The notes beneath the pieces are model-generated. The model made no database searches. It saw only the letters and a list, made by a program, of their open reading frames with translations, and was not told where the DNA came from. A DNA stretch of 64,000 bases from Chryseobacterium sp. KACC 21268 (GTDB taxonomy: Bacteria > Bacteroidota > Bacteroidia > Flavobacteriales > Weeksellaceae). Shown one piece after another: positions 60,833-64,000 of the stretch (position 1 is the first letter of the stretch; each line of letters begins with the position of its first letter). The position numbers and the translations under genes are program-made. The DNA is taken from assembly GCA_028736075.1 (NCBI GenBank), contig CP117875.1, positions 992,001-1,056,000 on the forward strand. The letters are read 5' to 3'.

Positions 60833-61171
60833 ATGAAATATTCAAAATTAAAATTAGCTCAAGAGGCCATCAAACACAAAGGATTTCTCCAAAAGATTCC
60901 TTCTGTGATTCGGATGTTCAAATTATGGTACAGAGGCGAATACAAAATGAAATTCACCGATGTCCTGATTCCCGCATTGGCATTAATCTATGTTATATCA
61001 CCAATCGATATCATTCCGGATTTCGTACCTGTTGTAGGGGCTTTGGATGATTTGGCAATCTTGGCTTTGGCCATTCCAATGCTGATGAAAGAAGTGGACA
61101 AATTCCTGCTTTGGGAAAGCCAACTCAGAAAAGGCAACCGCGAAATTCAGGACGCTGAAATAGTAGAATAA
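60833..61171 (+). CDS. DUF1232 (YkvA-like) membrane protein
   Basis: The 112-aa protein contains the DUF1232 core LALIYVISPIDIIPDFVPVVGALDD (quoted in parts: YVISPIDIIPDF, PVVGALDDLAIL) at residues 50-80 with two short hydrophobic stretches. YkvA-type proteins are small membrane proteins of unknown role. It ends next to a strong terminator. Confidence 0.9.
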   Translation: MKYSKLKLAQEAIKHKGFLQKIPSVIRMFKLWYRGEYKMKFTDVLIPALALIYVISPIDIIPDFVPVVGALDDLAILALAIPMLMKEVDKFLLWESQLRKGNREIQDAEIVE

Positions 61172-61205
61172 AAAAATCCCGATTCAAAACTGAATCGGGA
61201 TTTTT
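61171..61205. terminator. Bidirectional terminator between DUF1232 and NifU-like genes
   Basis: AAATCCCGATTCA pairs exactly with TGAATCGGGATTT around a 4-nt loop, with A-runs and T-runs on both sides. Confidence 0.9.
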
Positions 61206-61209
61206 ATTT

Positions 61210-61461
61210 TTAAACGCTGATGACTTCTTCAATCTCCGGAGCGTGTTGCTTGATGGTACTTTCCACACCCAGCTTCATCGTAGAACTGCTGATACCACAG
61301 CTGGAACAGCTTCCCAATAGTTTTACGAACACTTTCTTCTCCTGAACGTCAACCAATTCAATATCGCCACCGTCTTTCTGCAAAAACGGACGAATGCTTT
61401 CCAAAGCATCCATCACCTTGGTTACCAGTTCTTCCTGAATTTGATTTGTATTATTATCCAT
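61210..61461 (-). CDS. NifU family iron-sulfur scaffold protein
   Basis: The 83-aa protein is a NifU C-terminal domain: DALESIRPFLQKDGGDIELV at the start and GSCSSCGISSSTMKLGVEST with the CxxC cluster-binding pair. It carries a transient [4Fe-4S] or [2Fe-2S] cluster for delivery to apoproteins. It lies 70 bp downstream of the Mrp/NBP35 gene on the same strand; both are cluster carriers, so a common transcript and pathway is likely. Confidence 0.93.
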   Translation of the reverse strand: MDNNTNQIQEELVTKVMDALESIRPFLQKDGGDIELVDVQEKKVFVKLLGSCSSCGISSSTMKLGVESTIKQHAPEIEEVISV

Positions 61462-61530
61462 TTTATATATTTTCCTTTTTAAATTACCCCGATTTAAGCC
61501 ATTAGCAAAAAGCCAATCGCCAAAAGCTAA

Positions 61531-62637
61531 TTACTTTTTCGGAGAACAACCAGCCATCGTTGTAATTTTCACAGCTTCGGTTGCAGGTAGATTTTTGTTT
61601 CTCTCAACAAGACTTTCTACCATATTCTGAGCAGTCTTGATGTAAATCTCAGAAATCTTTGAGTTTTCCTGAAGCGCCGCCGGTCTTCCAACATCACCCG
61701 CTTCTCTAATGCTCTGAATCAATGGAATCTCTCCCAAAACCGGAATTCCCAAATCCTCGGCCATAAACTGAGCACCTTGTTTGCCAAAGATATAATATTT
61801 ATTCTCAGGTAATTCCTCTGGCGTGAAATAAGCCATATTTTCTATCAATCCCAAAACCGGAATGTTGATACTTTCCATATTGAACATCGCGATTCCCTTT
61901 CTTACATCTGCCAAAGCAACGTGTTGAGGCGTACTCACAATCACCGCGCCAGTCACCGGAACTTCCTGAATGATAGATAGATGAATGTCGCCAGTTCCCG
62001 GAGGAAGGTCAATCAACAAGAAATCCAATTCGCCCCAATCCGCATCACGAATCATTTGATTCAACGCTTTCGAAGCCATTGGTCCTCTCCATACAACCGC
62101 TTGATTAGCTCCTGAGAAATAACCGATTGATAGCATTTTCACGCCGTAATTCTCAATTGGTTTCATCAGGTTTCTGCCATTTACTTCCACAGAGATTGGT
62201 TTTTGCCCTTCCGTATCAAGCATTGTCGGGACAGATGGCCCGTAGATATCCGCATCCAGCAGTCCAACTTTGAAACCCATTTTTGCCAACGTCACCGCAA
62301 GGTTCGCCGCAACCGTAGATTTTCCAACGCCACCTTTTCCGGAAGCAATTGCGATTATATTTTGAATTCCAGCGATTTGCTTTCCTTTGATTTCGTTGGT
62401 CACCGGCGTTGCAGGCAATTCCGGAGACGTGATTTTCAATTTAAGATTCACGTGCTCTCCAAATTCCGAAGCAAAAGCCTGCTTCATAGCCACTTCCAGT
62501 TTCTTTTTCTCGTGCATTGCCGGAGAATGGGCCGTCATATCAATATAAATATCGTCTCCCATCACCTGAAAATTACTTACCAGGTCTTCCACTTCTATCT
62601 CTTTCAGGAAATCCTGAACCTTTGATTTCGTCAGCAT
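61531..62637 (-). CDS. Mrp/NBP35 family ATP-binding iron-sulfur carrier (ApbC-like)
   Basis: The 368-aa protein has an N-terminal DUF59/MIP18 domain (residues 1-90) and a Mrp P-loop domain: IIAIASGKGGVGKSTVAANL, LLDADIYGPSVP, LDFLLIDLPPGTGDIHLSII. A typical CxxC near the C-terminus is not seen; the end reads TTMAGCSPKK with one Cys. It loads clusters into target proteins using ATP. Start (MLTKSKVQDFLKEIEVEDLV) fits the family. The NifU-like gene follows downstream. Confidence 0.93.
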   Translation of the reverse strand: MLTKSKVQDFLKEIEVEDLVSNFQVMGDDIYIDMTAHSPAMHEKKKLEVAMKQAFASEFGEHVNLKLKITSPELPATPVTNEIKGKQIAGIQNIIAIASGKGGVGKSTVAANLAVTLAKMGFKVGLLDADIYGPSVPTMLDTEGQKPISVEVNGRNLMKPIENYGVKMLSIGYFSGANQAVVWRGPMASKALNQMIRDADWGELDFLLIDLPPGTGDIHLSIIQEVPVTGAVIVSTPQHVALADVRKGIAMFNMESINIPVLGLIENMAYFTPEELPENKYYIFGKQGAQFMAEDLGIPVLGEIPLIQSIREAGDVGRPAALQENSKISEIYIKTAQNMVESLVERNKNLPATEAVKITTMAGCSPKK

Positions 62638-63004
62638 AAAAATTTGATTCTTAATCCTGCAAATTTACGGATTTTAAAATTAATTTAGAATCAATACGAT
62701 TTGTGATTTTGTCTATGTTGATGATTTTTGGCAGGCGAGTTGGGTCGGAGAGTAGGAGTGTTTTAGTGTTCGAGAGATAAGCGTAACGTAAAAACTCATC
62801 AACTCTCAAACTCTCAAACTCTCCCACACTCCAACTCATCAGTAGCCGGGAACCTGCTTTCCGTTGCAATTCCTCGCGCCTTACTTTTTCCATCGCGTGC
62901 TGTGGGATTTCCACTGCAATCAGGGCTAGGGATTTTGTCTTCGAATCACATTTTGTCAATGAAAATATAATTTTGTAATTCTGGAAGAATCTCAACAGTT
63001 TAGG

Positions 63005-63034
63005 TTGACTTCGTCGAACCACTTCGTTAGGTTT
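63005..63034. repeat. 30-bp repeat, copy 2 (inverted partner at 53331-53360)
   Basis: An exact reverse complement of 53331-53360 over 30 bases. Confidence 0.85.
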
Positions 63035-63086
63035 TCTCCGGATAAACATTTTGTTACGGATAACCTTTTGATAGATTTAATTTAGA

Positions 63087-63170
63087 GAGCCACGAAGTGG
63101 CTCAATATTAATAGCATCGGGTGAAGCCCGATGTGAATTAGACAACACGATTAAAAAGCCCTGAAGGGGC
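63087..63170. repeat. Cluster of three short hairpins
   Basis: GAGCCACGAAGTGGCTC (63087-63103), CATCGGGTGAAGCCCGATG (63115-63133) and GCCCTGAAGGGGC (63158-63170) follow at short spacing, resembling REP-like elements or a terminator array downstream of the hydrolase gene at the right edge. Confidence 0.6.
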
Positions 63171-63177
63171 GAAATGT

Positions 63178-64000
63178 TTAATCAACCTTCAAAGTCAAAT
63201 TATTATCATTCGCATTCCCATTGGTATTGAGTGCGCTGTAAGGCGTAGAGAGCCAGCCGTTTTTGTTCATCACAAATCGGAACTCATACGTTTTCCCTTT
63301 CTCGAATTGAGATTTCGGCAACGCCAACTCAAATGTATTGTTGTCCTTTAAAACCATTTGATAAACCGTATTCCCAGGATTCCAATCATTGAATGAACCA
63401 GCAACAGCCATCTTCGTTATCGCTTTGGCGTTTAAATCCTTAGGAATTTTGTAAGTAAAAATCACTTTGTCATTCTCAATTCGATAACCATAGATTTCCT
63501 TTTTGACATCAGGCTTTTTTATGATATCTGAAGAAACGGATTCTTCTCTTGACCAATACGGATTAGCTAATTGTTTATCAATCAATCCCGCAATATGATT
63601 AACGATAAAATATAACGGAGGAAAAGAATTGTATTTGTAACCATTTGACATAAAGATAATAGACAAATCATTCTCCGGAAATAGACTGTAAGCACTCACA
63701 TTCCCACCAGAAAAACCATAAGAAGTAACGTCGCCAGTTTTGGTAATTTCCCAGCCGTGTGCAAAAACATCTTGCTTGTTGGTGTAATCAAACGGTTGCC
63801 ACATCAGCTTTTTAGTCTCGTTCTTCAGGAATTTGTTTTTATCCAGATGAATGCTCCATTGCAGAAAATCAGGAAGCGAAATCGCCAATCCGTTGCCAGG
63901 ATGTGACCTCAAACCGCCAACGTGAGTCGATTTTTTGTACTGTTTTAGCGAGTCGTTAAAAACATATTTTTGAACGCGATTCGGGATTTCCTCGAGAGAA
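63178..64000 (-). CDS. Serine beta-lactamase-like hydrolase with C-terminal sugar-binding-like domain (5' end outside window)
   Basis: The frame is open to the right edge, so the start is outside. The visible N-terminal part (VGGLRSHPGNGLAISLPDFL, then FAHGWEITKTGDVTSYGFSG, YSLFPENDLSIIFMSNGY) is the C-terminal half of a class C beta-lactamase/PBP4-like serine hydrolase (COG1680 kind). The last 90 residues (AGSFNDWNPGNTVYQMVLKD and NTFELALPKSQFEKGKTYEF) resemble the AMPK/isoamylase N-terminal glycogen-binding (CBM48-like) domain. The catalytic S-x-x-K lies outside the window. Esterase or peptidase activity is likely; substrate unknown. Confidence 0.78.
   Translation of the reverse strand, partial: SLEEIPNRVQKYVFNDSLKQYKKSTHVGGLRSHPGNGLAISLPDFLQWSIHLDKNKFLKNETKKLMWQPFDYTNKQDVFAHGWEITKTGDVTSYGFSGGNVSAYSLFPENDLSIIFMSNGYKYNSFPPLYFIVNHIAGLIDKQLANPYWSREESVSSDIIKKPDVKKEIYGYRIENDKVIFTYKIPKDLNAKAITKMAVAGSFNDWNPGNTVYQMVLKDNNTFELALPKSQFEKGKTYEFRFVMNKNGWLSTPYSALNTNGNANDNNLTLKVD

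Larger units (their letters stand above)
62638..63177. other. 540-bp intergenic region rich in small repeats
   Basis: No gene is supported. An open frame crosses it (62651-63049, minus) but reads like low-complexity translated DNA. The region holds AACTCTCAAACTCTCAAACT simple repeats (about 62800-62830), the 30-bp repeat at 63005-63034 and three short hairpins (63087-63170). Confidence 0.6.

Noticed and set aside
62651-63049. A 132-aa gene upstream of mrp
   Set aside because: It reads through simple repeats and the 30-bp repeat, with no family resemblance. It is treated as non-coding.
1-64000. tRNA or rRNA genes
   Set aside because: No cloverleaf with a plausible T-arm or conserved rRNA segments was recognised by eye; a covariance search was not possible.

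Overview
The window looks like a chromosomal piece of a Bacteroidota genome close to Chryseobacterium (Flavobacteriia, Weeksellaceae). The evidence is gene content (a LytS/LytTR pair, a DUF1573 lipoprotein, bTHX, DUF2480, a T9SS sorting domain on a secreted choice-of-anchor I protein, a SusC-type TonB receptor), promoter elements of the TTG-N17-23-TAnnTTTG type, AT-rich intergenic DNA, and almost no Shine-Dalgarno sequences. No rRNA, tRNA, CRISPR array or insertion sequence was recognised.

Layout. 1-13.4 kb is core chromosome: nusB (cut by the left edge), a DUF1573 lipoprotein, yajC, thioredoxin-fold proteins, aroC, an SDR, a JmjC/cupin protein, recQ, a CPBP protease, a histidine kinase/LytTR pair and aspS. 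13.7-30.2 kb is an accessory island. 30.5-64 kb is core again: bTHX, DUF937, DUF2480, lpxB, a ComEC-like protein, an LLM oxidoreductase, an acyltransferase, secreted T9SS-type proteins, ppx/ppk1, dnaK, small thioredoxin, SnoaL-like and cupin proteins, a LuxR regulator, a nucleoid-associated protein, a probable metal-uptake TonB locus, tig, an M23 peptidase, gpsA, NifU, Mrp and a serine hydrolase cut by the right edge.

The island (13768-30164) is the main discovery candidate. It holds a WYL-domain regulator (+), an M15 cell-wall peptidase (-), a toxin/immunity array (-), a 763-aa polymorphic-toxin-like protein, a 1293-aa protein of unknown family, a beta-solenoid protein with a phage-type C-terminus, a tail-fibre-like protein, two short proteins (50 and 66 aa) and a patatin phospholipase. 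I found no phage sheath, tube, capsid or packaging genes. Five sites in the island share a 38-bp architecture: a 19-bp operator-like element (approximately AACACGACnAGTTyTGkCG), exactly 11 bp, then TAnnTTTG. One lies before the WYL gene, one before the M15 gene, one before the patatin gene, and two in tandem before the tail-fibre operon. This ties the genes into one regulon, probably under the WYL protein.

The array carries a fossil record. Downstream of the full-length toxin are a broken second toxin tip of the same family with its own immunity gene, an orphan toxin tip of another family with no ATG, and four immunity genes of one family (two intact, two broken). Each of the three downstream immunity genes is preceded by a leftover of a toxin 3' end ending exactly 5 nt before the immunity ATG, as in the intact pair. 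Rho-independent hairpins sit at most cassette boundaries. This fits stepwise replacement of toxin-immunity cassettes by recombination.
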